Shown here in pieces: positions 15,323-31,516 of a stretch of DNA of 64,000 nt. How positions within the stretch are numbered: the stretch's first letter is position 1; every line of letters begins with the position of its first letter. The DNA lies in contig JAGVRJ010000001.1 in NCBI GenBank assembly GCA_019059635.1, forward strand, positions 3,348,001-3,412,000, in the 5' to 3' direction. The translations under genes and the position numbers were made by a program. Origin of the DNA: Proales similis. Lineage: Eukaryota; Rotifera; Eurotatoria; Ploima; Proalidae. The notes beneath the pieces are model-generated. The model ran no database searches, was not told the origin of the DNA, and saw only the letters and a program-made list of their open reading frames with translations.

Positions 15323-15829
15323 TCATCTCTTAATTCTTTTGCTGATTACTAGTTTGAATTTCCTCACTGCATCCGCATCACCAGTCTCTCGCATCAGCTC
15401 CTCGCAATTCAGAGCGTTCCACGCAGATACCACGCGATTCGAAAAGAATCGGTGCCTAAAGTTGCAAAACCTACTGAATCTGAGGTTCCTAGTCGCCTTG
15501 AAACTCTCTCTCCGAATGCGCTTTCTCCTCATACTTCGCTCCAGCGAATTCAGCTCAACTCTCGTCCAGTTCACGGCCGTGAGATCTATTTTAATCTTCA
15601 TGTACTCGCTCAGGTCAGTTAACAGTCTCTTTTCAGACAAGCTTGCTAATCCAAGTTTCTGCAGCTTCTCTTCATATGGGAAATGCCTCAATTCCTGAAT
15701 GCGTTTTGTGGCTCGCTTTCGGATTTTCTCGACTATTCTGATATCAGCCTTTGAGTGAGGGTTCCAAATCGCCGTTCCATATGTGGTGTTCTTTCTCATG
15801 TTATTAATGTTTTTTTTTCTCTTTTTCAT
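15323..15829 (-). mobile_element. non-LTR retroelement fragment, reverse transcriptase C-terminal part
   Basis: The minus-strand frame shows the module that ends many non-LTR reverse transcriptases of the jockey/CR1 type. It has YGTAIWNPHSKADIRIVEKI, RKRATKRIQELRH and YEEKLQKLGL, then a basic segment and FSNRVVSAWNALN. The catalytic palm and the endonuclease are missing, so this is a broken remnant without its own promoter. It lies between the two JNK copies and points opposite to the second retroelement fragment. Confidence 0.75.
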
Positions 15830-16075
15830 TTAAGGAAAGTCCTTTTGGCATTTTAAATTCTCAGTTTTGACAAATTGTGTCTAGGAAACAAAAAAAATCA
15901 CACTCAGATTTGAGTTTTACGCCCTCTTTCATTTAAATTTGCACCACGAATCATCCCCGTAACCCATAGCTCAGCCAGTTATCATCCCAGCGAATTAAGG
16001 CTCCACTGCGACACGAGTTTCATCAAGAAACGAAACGGTGCAAAACGGTTACCTAATATATCAGTTCAGTCTTTA

Positions 16076-16740
16076 TTAGATAAGTTCATATTATTTCATG
16101 ATCTCATCAACGAGATAACAAAAATCGTCAGAAGACCGGATGTCAAGCTCGCGCTGTTCGCCGATGACATTGCAATCTGGTGCACTCATCGCTCCATTCG
16201 AGTCATAAGCAGCCTGCTACAGGAGTTCATATCAGATCTCGAAATTACGATGGAAGCGATCAAGTTGAATTTAAATGCGCGCAAAACGAACTACCTTCTC
16301 CTGACCAGGAACGGAAATCGAGTGATACACGAAATGATGCTCATTTGCAATGGCACCCAAATCGCGCGCAATCTTCACCCGAAATTCCTCAGCTTCACTC
16401 TGGAATCAGCTCTCTCCTTCAAATGGCACTTAAGCAACCTGGAAACAAGCATCAGAAAAACAACTAACCTACTCAGATGCATAAAGGGTAGCTCAAGAAC
16501 GATCAGCAAGGAAACTCTCGCGAAAATATTCAAAACACTGTTCCTTCCTCATGTTGCATACTCGGCACTACCGCTTCTCTTGGCTCCACGAAGGTCGCTG
16601 CAAGATCTTCAAAAGAGAAAAAGAAGAAATAAGTACCTCGGTTTTTCTTCCGATCAAAGTAATTTCAAACAAATTGAAAAGATTGAATAGAATTATCTGA
16701 CGGTTAAAATGATCTTATTTTAAATAAAGTAAATAAAAGT
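16076..16740 (+). mobile_element. non-LTR retroelement fragment, reverse transcriptase palm part
   Basis: An open plus-strand frame of about 200 residues carries the reverse transcriptase catalytic box LFADDIAIW (about 16,160), followed by the usual AIKLNLNARKTNYLLL segment and a thumb-like region that ends LQKRKRR. The upstream fingers and endonuclease are absent and the stop is at 16688-16690. A short A-rich tail with TAAATAAAGTAAATAAAAG follows at about 16,720-16,740, which would suit a 5'-truncated insertion. The second JNK duplication unit begins about 40 nt further on. Confidence 0.72.
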
Positions 16741-16778
16741 GACTTGTGCCTGTGTGGTGCAATACATTTCCCCCTAAA

Positions 16779-19783
<3,005 letters not shown>

Positions 19784-22201
19784 ATGTCAACAATGATGAA
19801 GCGGAGTTTGACAAAATCGTCAAATGTGGGCAACTCGCCCAAACTAGTACGGGCGGATGGCGACGATGAAAACAGTGTGCCCGGTTGGCGAAATAATATT
19901 CTTAAGAGAGCATCAGTCGACGAGCGTAAGGGGACAAAAGCAGCGCTCACTCCGATCGATTTAAACAGCCATTGCAAGTCAAAGTCGGAAAGCAGCATAA
20001 GGAGCATTCTAATTGAAGACAGAGATGAAAAAAGTGAAACACATTCGCAATTGTCGATTGACGAATCGGTAATCGAGCTCGAGGATCGAATCCCCTTTCG
20101 CCTTCTCGAGCCCTATTTGACTCCGAGCCGAGATCTGATTACTGCGCGATTGGCTAATGAGTCAGTTGACATGCATTTGCTGCTCAATTTTGCGGACGCG
20201 TACAACGAGGTGATTAGAAAAGTGTATGAAAAAATTCAAATAGAGCAAATCGATTTGACTCGGCTTATCAGCTCGTTGCTCGAGCCAATTGGCCATGAAC
20301 ACTTTGAGCAGCTCTCCTACTTTGAGGAGATAGTCGCGAATTTAATTCTAATCATCCTCGACGTGGAAAGAAAACTGGCCGATAAAAATGGCCTTCTGGC
20401 AATCACAAGAGAAGAGTTGATGAATGACAAGAGCGGAAGCCAACTGGCCAACGTTTGTTCGCTTATTCTCGAGCGTCAACTAAGATCCAAAGCTTTGAAT
20501 TCAACTACCGAATTAGACGAGGAGACCTGCAATGCGCTAAATAGATGCGAGCGATTACAAGAATTAGCTGCCAAGAGCAAATTTTCATTCGGCTCGTATC
20601 TCCTTGATCTAGTGCTCATGAGAGGCCGTGGGTTCATCAACCTGCTCAATAATCTCGACACTGAAATCTACATGGATGAATTTGATATCAGGCGACTGGA
20701 GCGAGAAATTGACATTCAAGAATCAGACGAGCTGCTGGATATAATATGTCTTGATCGATCGAATGTCGAAGATCTCAAGACGCAAGTGTTGGCAAAGAAG
20801 AGACAGTTGGCAATCAAGCAAGAGCAGGAAGAACAGATCTGCAGAAAGGCTGAGTTTGCCACCATTGAATTTGCCGACGACGAGTTGACTCGCGCTTATC
20901 TATGGCAGTTCAGTTGCCTTCCGTCGACCCTTTTCATCGAGCTGAGGAGGTTTCAGACCGGAATGGAGGCGGCCTATGACTCTGAATGGGTTCAAACTTC
21001 TGAGATTGAGACCCTTCAGCAACTGTTCGATATGCTAAACGAGAATATTAACGACTCGCGAGCGATCAATAAACTCATCGAGATCATAAGCGAGAATAAG
21101 CGCGGCAGATGCGCAAGCTTGAGCAAAATCTGCTCGTCAATGCTTAAGAACTGCAGAGAGAGCGTCGCGGCTCAAAGTTTTGCCTGGATCGCTCATATGA
21201 ACGTAAGCAGCTCTAGAATGAACCAAAAACGCACCGAGACCGATTAACTTAAATCCAGAGCGCGCTGGCGAACATGACCACATTGAAAAATCGTTTGGTC
21301 AAATGCTCGTTCGTAAAGCTCGTTTTGGAAAGAAACGAGGAACAAGAATGCTTTGTGCTTCGACCGTGCGACGAGCTCGACCAGTTGGAGAAGAAATTCG
21401 AGGCCATAAATGGTTTGTGTGACAAGCACGAATCGCTGCAATGTTCGGTAAATCAAACTCGCAACTTCTGAAGCTCATTAGGCTATTTTTTCAATTGAAT
21501 TTAATTTGAACAGAGAGAGATTCTCGGGCTATTGTGGCAAGCGATGAGTCGTGAAAAACTTGATCACAATTCAGACCCCAAGAACGTCAAACTGATCGAA
21601 AAGTCGGAAACTTTCAGACGATTGAAGCTATTCACTTGTGGATTAGAGTCGACCATTAAGTGGCACGAGTCTCTTGAGGAGCGAGAATGCGCTGCATGCC
21701 ACTCAGCGCAGCCCTGTTCATTAAAATTCAATTGCAGCAAATGCGATCGGGTCTGGCATTTGGACTGCATAACTTTAAGCATAAAAGAAAAGATTTGCGA
21801 CGATTGCCGCGCGAGGAGACAAGTTCTGCAGCTGCGCTACCTTGACGATCAAGTTCCAGAGAGTCTAAATTCGATCGAAGTAAACAATCGACTGCTCAGA
21901 ATGAACCGCATGCGAGCCACAAGGTAACGCGATCAATAGTCAAGTTGGCTTCTCACGCCCATCCCCCTCCCGCCCTTAAAACCAACTCTTTTCAAGAGCG
22001 TCGAGTGACGAGTCTACTGCAGACAAGGCCTCGTTCATACCCAAGCTGAAGATTGTGTCAGCGAGGAAGACCAACAGCTCGGAGTCAAGCGATAAGGATT
22101 ATCACCCTGTCCGTGATCACATGCATTTGCCCAAAGTCTCAGAGCGCATTCGTGCCGGCCTAAGGCCTCGCAAGACGGTTGTCAAATATCAGTTTGATTA
22201 A
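19784..22201 (+). CDS. ACF1/BAZ1-like chromatin protein with DDT/WHIM-like region and PHD finger
   Basis: Exons are 19784-21202, 21259-21447, 21514-21923 and 21997-22201 (about 740 residues); all joins use GT-AG. After a disordered N-terminus comes a DDT-like helical region (MHLLLNFADAYNEVIRKVY, about residue 130). A charged coiled region follows. The segment FVLRPCDELDQLEKKFEAIN resembles the part of BAZ1A in which a Tyr/Phe-rich stretch precedes the LDQLIEALN-type helix. A PHD finger (ECAACHS, CSKCDRVWHLDC, CDDCR; C4HC3 spacing) lies near 21,690-21,820. BAZ1A/ACF1 partners the ISWI ATPase in nucleosome spacing. The WAC domain and bromodomain of typical ACF1 are missing and the protein is about half the usual length. 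RSF1 is an alternative. A poly(A) signal AATAAA is at 22302. Confidence 0.58.
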
Positions 22202-22301
22202 AAACGCGCTCTCGCTGCCTCTATGCATTTTTTTTCAAGATTTCCATTAGTTCCTTTGTTCGTTTGTTTCTTCAATTTCAAAAACTAAATCCGTAAATTA
22301 A

Positions 22302-22307
22302 AATAAA
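22302..22307 (+). promoter_or_regulatory. poly(A) signal AATAAA
   Basis: This is a canonical hexamer 100 bp after the stop of the ACF1-like gene. Confidence 0.6.
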
Positions 22308-22541
22308 CAAGACCCATTTTGTACAAAAAATGTGTATCTTCTTTCCGAGCAGAAAAGAACTTCAGCACGAAGTTTATTGGTTTTTTTCTCCAAAATAATT
22401 TAAAAACTTTAAAAACAAAAGTTGAAATCAAACTCGAACCCGGTCAGCGCCGAGCCGGTTAGTGCAGTTGAATAAATAATTGCTGTTCGTCTGTGTAGGT
22501 CTGAGGATGAACGAATGAGAAAAAGAATGAGAGAAGCCAGC

Positions 22542-25500
22542 CTAATGATAATTGGGCTCAAAAAAGGGCTGGTGGTTGAGAATAACTTGTGGCTGGCCCA
22601 GTCCCAATTGCCCTAGAGCTCTCACTTGGATGAACTGCTGCTGGGGCTGAACTGCAGACAAATACTGGACCGGCATGGGCTGATATTGCACAAACTGGGG
22701 GGCAGCTTGATGAATGATCGGCTTCAGAATATTTTGCCCTGCAAGGCCGAGCGGAGCTCCGACCAAATTTACAAGGCCGGTCGCAGGCTGAAGTCCGAGC
22801 GGTGTTTGAACGTAATGAATCATTCCGGCTCCTGGATGGCCAATGGGCAAATATTGAACAGTGGCCGGCTGTCTATGGTAAATTAGCTGAGTTGGCTGCT
22901 GATAGACCGGCGCGTTATTGACGCTCGGAAGTTGAGGACCTATGAAGCTGGACTTTTCGGACAAACGAGGCGAGCTGTTGTGTGGTGATTGTACGGTCGC
23001 CTGAGGTCGAGTTATGAGCGTTACATCGCTCGGAACATTGAGCATTTCTTGCTCGGCCATTTGAGAGGCCATCTGACTGTTTGAGACTGTTTGAGGAATA
23101 TTAACTGCACAATTGGGCTCCATTTGGGCCACTTCGCCGCCCACTGACTCGCCTGTCTGATTGTAATGAGCATACATTTGAGAGGCCTTGAACAAATGAT
23201 CGTATTTGGCCATTTCATCTTGCGAATAGTTGATGCTCTTCTTTTCGGCGTCGGCCTCGTTGGCCTTACATTCTTCGCCATTGACTGTGCTTGCTGTGTT
23301 TAGCTTTTTGGACGAACTCTTGACCGTGGGTTCTTTTTTCAGCTGGCCGGCCTTGATTATGGGAACCTTTTTCGCATTTGACTTTCCGATCGGTTTCACA
23401 AGTTTTTTCACTTTCGGTTTGCTCTTTGGCGCGCTGCTGTCCGAGCTCGGCTTATTTGACTGGTCGCCATCGGCATTGGACACCGATGCTACCTCTTCTT
23501 GCCTCAGTTCACACTCCTCGCTTTCAATTTGCGTTGAGATCTCAAGGCGTCGCTTTTTCATTTCGATCTCAATCGCCATTGGATCGGTTTTATGCTTCAA
23601 ACTGCCAAGCATGTTGCGTTTGAGCGTTTCAGCCTGCTCACTGCCCGGGCGGCATTTCTCGTCGCTCTCTTCGTCTTCGTCCTCACTGTCCAATTGACTC
23701 GTGTAACTCGTTATAGGAATTGCTGGGGCCTCATCGTCGCTATTTATCAACTCTTTCTTTTCTTCTTCTTCTTCTGTTTCTTGACTGCCGACAGCCGGTT
23801 CTGCTTTTTCGAAAGCCTTCTCACGTTTGCGCTTTTCCAGCTCTTGCCTCGCTTTTGCATTCAAGTTCAAATGAGACAAATCAACGGGTTTCGCAACGAC
23901 TTGAGCACTTGACTCGCCGTTTAGCATCGACTCGAGTCCGTTCGACCGAAGCATGTTATAGCGCATGTTTGAGCTGGCCGCTGTGTTTAGCGGAGCAGCA
24001 GATCGGAATTGAACACCGGCTTTGGGATAACGATTGACATTTTGAGGACGACGCTGCTTTGGCGCCGACGTTAAAATGGGCACCTTGGGCTTGGATCGTG
24101 AATAGCGACGTCTAGAGTGAGCAGAACGTGAAGAAGATCTTGAAGATGCCGAGGAAGAGTAGGAGCGAGAATGGCGTCGTCGGTGTCTTTTCCAGTGATG
24201 ACGACCACGCCTCGGCGCCGGTGACGAGCGCCTAGAAGACCGTGACGATGAGCGTTTCCTCGAGCGTGAGCTGCTCGAACGCGACGAATAGGACCTGGAC
24301 GAAGAACGAGACGAACGACACGAAGCGCATGAGCAAGACCGGCTGCTCGACCTTGATCGACTGCTCGATCGGCTCTTGCGACTGCTTTTGCTTCGAGATC
24401 TGCTTCCACTCTCACTTGATCGACTGCTTCGGCTGCTTCTTCTGCTCTTGCTGCGACTTGTGCGGCCATACGAGTGGTCTCTTTTCGGACTCGGACTCTT
24501 CCGTTCCACTTTAGGTCGATGATCCGCGTTGGCCTACAAGATGATAGGGAGAAACATGAAATAAGTTATATTAACGCGCGCTCGTGTTAAATTGGCTTAA
24601 GCAATATGAATTAAGTCTACGTTAGAAGAACACTGCTTTTTGTTTGCATCAGACTCTATTTAGTAACAGCTATAGATCGTTCGCCAAACGAGGGGGAAAA
24701 CGAATCGTCCGAGAAAGAACGGCGACGAGGAAACACAAATTTTGAATATAAAGTGATTTTCAAAAAAAAAACAAAAAAAAACAAAAACCAGAAAAAAAGC
24801 AAACGAACTGACGAGGCAACTCATAATCAAGAAAATAAAGCGAATCTGTTTCTATCTGTTGGCTGCTTTGTAATCGACCAAAAACCAAAATAAATGCCGC
24901 TCTACGTACAAAAGCGGTTCACCTGTGCGAACGGTGTCTCTATCAAGTGAACAAGTTCGAAAAGATAGAGAACCGAGTGTTAGCTAGACCTGGGCAGCAG
25001 ATGAGAAATTAGAAATGAAATATTTTAAAAGAAAGTAAAAAAAGAAGAGTTGGCCAGGAAAAGAAAGCGGTTTTGAATGCAGCCAGAAGCGGAACAGGGT
25101 AGGCAGGGCAGATGAATTGAAAAGTTCAAGTAGCGCAAAATACAAGTGGCGTCACTTACGTTCATAGACGTGGAGGAGTGTCCATTCGATGAATTTTGCT
25201 GTTCAAGTTCCTTTGGAAAGAGAAACAGAGATGCGATTAGAACACAGAAGAAGAAATTGGCGAAAAAAAATTATTCGAACTCTATTTGGACTGGCAATAC
25301 TACGCATGTTAATCACCAGTCTGTTAAATAAGAGAAAGAGAGAGAGAAAGCGTCATACAGAGGTGGCGGACGCGACAATCGAAAAGAGTAAAAAACAAAA
25401 AACGGTGAACGCGCAGGCTGGCCGAAAGCATCAGCGACAGCAGTAGATTTAGCTATTTAACGACAGCCACTACTACAAACCAGAAAACTCACTGAGTACA

Positions 25501-26765
25501 AGCTTGCGTCGCGGCTCTAAATCTAAATCGGGCATTCTTTTAAAGCAATCCAAGCAAAGTAAAAGAGAATATTGAACTCTGGGTTGTCTGTTTTGCTTTC
25601 TTATTTTGGTATTTGAGAGGCAGGCCGCTGGCCGCCAATGAGGAAAGCGAGCCAAAAGAGTAAATAGGCTAAATGAGATACTGACCTTATCGCGATCGAT
25701 TGCGAGAGAGGCGCTCTTGGCGGCCGCTTCGTTGTTTGACGGCATATGTTCAGAACTGCGTTCGCCTAAGCAAAATGAGACAAGATTAGATAACGACGGA
25801 CGAGAGAATTTCAAAAACAAATTCAAAAAATGAGAAAGACAGAGCAATCTGCTTGTTGGGTTTTAATTGGCAGTTAATGGCGCCGATGTGTTTGATTAGC
25901 GATAATCTGCGTATGGAATATGAGCAAAACAAATCGACGGCTAAGTACGGTTTGATAGGGCAAAGAAAATATGGAACAAAAAAAAAAGCAATTCGGTTAG
26001 AAGAGATGAGAATGACCACCTTGGTTTCACATGTTTTCACATGGCCTCTTTCTTTCTGCTTTCTTTCTGCCTAGATGAGGAAATTATAAAAAAAATCAGA
26101 TAGAGAGGCAGAGGAAAAGATTTTAAGGAACAATGAGGACGAGTCGGCGCACGGCGGCCCAACAACAAGAAGGCAAACGCGCGAGATCAACAACAAGAAG
26201 AGTTTCATGGTTTACCTCGCGCATGGCCTGCACTGTCAGCACAAGGAGACATGAAATCTTTGCGCGTTATCAGAGAGAACTGACAATATCAAAAGTGCTT
26301 CCACTTCTCTGAAAATATTTTGTTTTTTTTAGAACAAATCAGCAAAACGCAAATTGCATCACGATTCGCGGGATTAGTGTTTTAAACAGTTTAACAGAGT
26401 CGAGCATACGAGCACAGTCATTATTAGTAAATAGGAACGAAAAAGCCAAAACAATGGAAGCAAGATGAAGAATGCGACAACTAGAGCGACTAGTACAACA
26501 CTGGATGAAAGAGAACCAAAAGCAGCAGCCGCTTGAGAGCCCTGGTGCGATCTCATGCGTCGTGATTAGAAACGGTTAATTTAAGCTCGAATGATTAAAG
26601 CTACACATTCAACTGGGACATGGCGGCCGAGCTCGTCTGTGCAGCGACAGAAACGCCACAGCCAAATAGGGCGCCGACACCAACGTGTGATTGAATTAAT
26701 CGATTGAGAATTACCTTTCGACGCATCCAATTCGACGTCCGGCATTTGCTTGTGCTGATGGCTGC
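22542..26765 (-). CDS. RS-domain nuclear protein (splicing-type), Q-rich C-terminus
   Basis: The long exon 22542-24533 encodes an Arg/Ser repeat region (about 24,070-24,500), a Lys/Glu-rich middle with coiled-coil character (ARQELEKRKREKAFEKAEP), acidic patches, and a Gln/Pro-rich hydrophobic C-terminus (QFVQYQPMPVQYL). I infer three upstream exons from matching phases and splice sites: 25160-25210, 25686-25765 (with an unusual GTCAGT donor) and 26715-26765 (HKQMPDVELDASK). The true start is not resolved; an ATG at 26957 with a weak donor (GTCTAT) fits in phase. RS domains target proteins to splicing speckles, so a role in RNA processing is likely. I do not recognise an orthologue, and the RS region alone does not define one. 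Confidence 0.6.
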
Positions 26766-27420
26766 CTATGAAACTTGTATGTTTGAGCTTTGCTTAAATT
26801 AGTTATTTTACGCAAATGGAAATTGCTCTGCTTCCCGACCAACGCAAGCGCGCATACCATAAGCAGCAATTATGCTCTCGCTCGGAGCACGTCAACTACG
26901 GAGCGCGGCTACGAAACGACGGCCCAGCATAATCTATAGACCTGCTCTCTTGCTCATAATTTCTTTGTCGAATGGAGCCCAACAAACGACAAAACCAACT
27001 CGACAATAAACAAGCCGTCAATTTTCAAACTCATTTTCAGCCTCGGTTCAACTTTAGAAACCAGGCTTTTGATTGTTTGCCAGAATTATCTCTTTTTTTT
27101 CCAAGGCCTCTCCTTTTCTTTAATCTCAAAAGATTTAGAGATTGTTTCGGCGCGCGCTAGGATGAACAATCTCAAATCCCTTCTAACTGTGAAGCACGGC
27201 TCGGTTTTGAACAAGAAAAATCTCACAAAACCAAGAGCTCAGTGGTACTTGGATTAGACTTTGTTGGCAATAAATGAAATAGTGAAATAGATAGCAAAGT
27301 GAAAGAATAGGAGAGAACAATAGAAAACTGGTTTAAAATTAAGAAAAAAACAAGAAAGAAGGATACGGCAGGCCCAAGACGGATGATGACGACGACAACC
27401 AAGAAACTGATGAAACGAGC

Positions 27421-28845
27421 CTAGTTGGCAACGGTGGCATGTTCTACGTTAGGCACCTCATTTAACAGACTTGCGTCCATCATATCACTTTCGGCGTCAC
27501 GCAGCGAGCTCTGCTCAGCATCACTGTACTCTGTAGAATGAGAGTCCTCTGAGTTGCTCACGTTCAACGACGTTTCTTTGACCTTGGTGCGGATGTCGTT
27601 TAGCATCGTTTCAATGAGCTCGTTGTCCTTTTTGAGCTCGGCCTAAATTATGGCAACGGTTCAACAATTAGAACACTGGCTGCTCGGGTGAGTGCCAAAT
27701 TCACTTACAAAGGCCTGCATGATCAGTCTGTAGTTGCTTTCGAATCGCTGCTGCTTCTCGGCGAAAAGCGAGGCGTTTGAATCTCTGTATTTGACCATTG
27801 AGAGCTTGAGGGAAGAGTCGTTGCCGAATGAGGAAGAATTGGTTCGATTGGACGAGCGAGTGGTATCGTTCACACTGGTTAGACTTGTTTCATCGCCGCT
27901 GGACATTCGTCGCCGCTCGATGCTGTCGTTCCATTGATCGCGGACCGATCGGCTGCCTCTACTTGACGAATGCTTCAAATTGCTCATTCGCTTCACCTGG
28001 GACAGGTTGCGAGTAAAGGCGTTGATTCGTTCTCTGATGTCGACATGCTCGAAAACGCTCGCCTCGTCCGGAGAGTAGAACTTAGAAGAGGCCATTGGGC
28101 CCTCCAGAAGACAACTGTTGCTTTTTGATTTTTGTTTAATGCCCGGCTGTGCGATAGAATCTTCACTTTTGCCGAGTCCTTCACCGTCTAATCGTTCGCT
28201 GAGCATTTCAATTGACTGACATTTCTTTAGCTCGAATAGACTCGAGTGATGACTCGGTGCGTTTAGGCGATGAACTACGACGACTCCCTCCGGCCTTGTT
28301 GCTTTATCGCCGCATGGTTGCCCGGGCCTGTGATAAGCTTCTTGTTGCTCATTTGAAAATTTTTTGCATAAATTTTTAACTACGCCCGGCCTGATTGAAT
28401 CGCTACGATTCTCCATTGAGGGCAAAGTGAGCGTAGACAGAGTCGGCGTCGGACTTGAAATGCGAGAAGCCGAGCCCGACGAGATGGAGGACGATGAGCC
28501 CGATGAGAGATGCAGGCCGTCGGGCGCGGTTTTAGCGGGTTCGGGCGATTGCTCACGTCGCGACATGGATTTGTTGGACGCGAGTTTTAACGCCGCTTGA
28601 CTACGTTCGTTAACAGGCGATGATGATGATGAGACGCTCGTCTTTGCACTGATCGGCCTCAATGTGTCTGTCTTGGGCTGTGTGTAGCCGCCCGCATGTT
28701 TTATTTTAATTATAGAACTAGACGCAATAAGCCTATCCAGATCGACTTGAGCGGCTACAGCCCCGGGCCGCATGTTTGCGCAGCCTACACTAGCTGCTGG
28801 CTCGGCTTTCATCTGTTGTTTGTTCTTGTTTATGTAAGCGATCAT
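27421..28845 (-). CDS. serine-rich protein with C-terminal coiled coil, unknown function
   Basis: Two exons, 27709-28845 and 27421-27642, are joined at a good GTAAGT donor after IMQAF and the acceptor AATTTAG before AELKKDNELI. The protein is about 450 residues. It has a mostly disordered Ser-rich N-terminal two thirds, a short ordered-looking segment SIRPGVVKNLCKKFSNEQQ, basic segments around VDIRERINAFTRNLSQVKRM, and a helical C-terminal part (EKQQRFESNYRLIMQAF, AELKKDNELIETMLNDI). It ends acidic at a TAG (27421-27423). The first ATG of the exon is at 28845, but an upstream exon cannot be excluded. The signal resembles a cytoskeletal or signalling scaffold. I recognise no family. Confidence 0.5.
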
Positions 28846-30253
28846 TCAATCCAAGTATTCATCGCTGCACTCTTGCCTCTCACTTATCTACGCGGTTCAA
28901 GCCTAGAATTCTCTTAATTTTAATTTTTATTCCTTGTTTGGTGTTGGTGTTCTTACTCGACGAACAAGCTTTCGCAGATAGATAAAGAAATGAATAGGAA
29001 AACATGAGTACGAGAAAGAGAGAGAAAAGGAGCGAATAAAGAAGACCGAGAGAGAGAGAGAGAATTGAGGCAAATATTAAATTAAACTTGTTCGGGCGAG
29101 AAGAAGCTTTGCGCTCATTTGCGTCAGTGCTTCGTTTCCCAAAATGAGCACAAACGCTCAGCCCTCATTGTGGACGAGTTGACCCTTTTTTTTTTCAAAA
29201 GAAAAAAGAGAACACTCGGAAAAATAACTAATCAAAACAACAACAACAACAAGAACCCTAGAACTACTACGAAATTAGAATAGTAAATATTTAGAATCTA
29301 TGTTGCATAAGAAGAAACAAGGGGATAAATGAAACTCGAATCGGCCGCTTCATTCTTTTTGCTAAGGCGAGCGCCACCAGCGCGGCCAATTTCGAATTGG
29401 CTTGCGTGAGAGCGCCCCTGCATATTTGGACGGATTGGGCGAGCTCAGCATTCAACTAATGCTGCTGACTAGGACGCGAGCATCGTCTGCCAGCATCACC
29501 ATCGTGATGGTCGCCGCTGCCAGCGTCGAACTTTCAAATATTTACGAAATATTCGCTTTTATTCATCGCCGCATACCCGTACACGCACCATGCCCGCTCT
29601 ACGTGCATTAGAGGGCTGACCGAACAAACAGAATGATCGGGCGATGCTCGAGATCAGTCGGCTTGCGTTCGTTCGTAATTAAATTGTGCATTACGGCTCG
29701 CTGGTGAAAGAGCGAATGATCGCCCGGCTAACGGACTAGGATTAAATACATTGGCGCTCATTAGTGAATGAGATGGACGTGCTTTTGATCGTGTAAGCGA
29801 TCAAGCAGGCGCCTCTCAGATCGAATGCAATCGAGCTTGCGAGGCTTCGGAAGCAGCCGCGGTGGCGATGGTGCCGGCGCCGGCCCTCCAAATGGCCGAC
29901 GATGATCGCTATGGTCAGACTACGGTCGATTGATACAAATTAAAAATGATGATGATGGCAATGGTTTGATGGCTCATGCGCGCGGCAGCTTGAGAGCGCC
30001 GAGCGGGTCAAGTGGACGCTAAATTAAGCGGCCAATTCGTTCAATTAGACGGTGTTTAAATGATGATAATCAGTATAATATAAATCTGAGAGCAGTAATA
30101 TTGCGGCCAGTGTCGGCCGGCGAGGCACGGTACTAAAAGTAAAAGCTCGGCCTGAACAATCGAAGCCGGCCATTCAAATGCTGCCTATTTGGCATCTAAA
30201 CAATGAAGCGGGATTCGGTCGGCGAGGCGATTTAAATTGATTGAATAGAGAGC

Positions 30254-30255
<2 letters not shown>

Positions 30256-30294
<39 letters not shown>
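30256..30294. repeat. (TG)n microsatellite
   Basis: This is an uninterrupted 39-bp GT/TG dinucleotide array. Confidence 0.97.
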
Positions 30295-30297
<3 letters not shown>

Positions 30298-31494
30298 CTT
30301 ACAAAGTGAAGCAGCAAAATCAGTCATGAATAATAAAGGACGCATTTCTCAAAGTGGGCAGCCTCGCAGATTCCACGCTTTAATCTGCATTATTTCCAAA
30401 ATCTATGAAAAGCAAAGACCTTCTCATGAATATGAATCGCAAGAGCGTCGATTGCGATTTCAACTGTTGATTAAATATGGTTGGCAGCTAATAGTTATTG
30501 GCACTAATAAGCCAAATGAACTTTAGGTGCCTTGCGAATTCGATGGCATTTGGATAATAACAATAAATGAAAATAGACGAGCGCAGCGTTTTTAATGCGG
30601 CAAACTACAACCAGAAAATGTTGGCCGAATGATGACGAAAAGTGCAGACCGACCGACGTGTGAGTGAACTGGTCGATCACAAAAGCAGTTGACATTACGA
30701 GTTACCTAATTTGGTTAGGAAACACTCAAAGCAACGAATATCACGGCGAAGCAAAGCAACATAAATAAAATAAACGACGACGGGCACTATCACGGCCAAC
30801 GGTAAGTCGGCTTTCGCTTTCCAACTCTTAATTTCGGCCAGCATCTCACATTTCGCGCGAACGCTCCGAAAACTTGAGGCCGATGAATATAGGCCGCCCG
30901 GCAAATGCGGCTTAACCTATCCATTCGTCTGTTCTCGTGCGAGCCTCGAACAAAGATATGCATTCAAGCATCATATCCATCTAGTCGGCTCTCTCATTTT
31001 GAAGCGTTTTTAACAAAGTATTAAGGCGAAATTTGATACGAACACTGATTATGGCACTCTGTTTCGTGAGAAAATTACTTGGCCGTTTTATTTTATTACT
31101 TTTTTTTAACGGCTTGCCTGTAGCCAAGCTGGCCAAATGCTGTATCTATTGCTAAGATAAAGAGTTTTTCTCAAAAACTGTTTTTTTTTATTATTATTCA
31201 CAAGTGACACACACACACAGACGCTGGTATAAGTCGGATGGAAGAAATTTGCACTCATGGCTCGGATTGTTCAAGAATAAAGATATTTCAATTAAATTAT
31301 TCATTACATAAATGAAAAGGAATTTGGCGCAGGAATTGAGAAGAAAGCTGGAAGAAATGGCGAGAAATGAATGAGTGAGTGAATGCAAGAATGAATGAAC
31401 GGCTGAATGAAATGTTGTAAAATTTCAAGTGTAGAGTGAAAAGCTTACACTCAAGAATTAGTAAATTGAAAGTGAAGAAAGAGAACAGAATGAA

Positions 31495-31516
31495 AGAGAG
31501 AGAGAGAGAGAGAGAG
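31495..31516. repeat. (GA)n microsatellite
   Basis: This is an uninterrupted 22-bp GA/AG dinucleotide array. Confidence 0.95.

Noticed and set aside
24070-24515. Long frames antisense to or in another frame of the RS-rich exon
   Set aside because: Arg/Ser codon repeats keep other frames open; these frames have skewed Ala/Arg or Cys/Ser composition and no splice support.
30256-30294. Possible CRISPR or satellite array
   Set aside because: It is a plain dinucleotide microsatellite, and no spaced direct repeats are present anywhere in the window.
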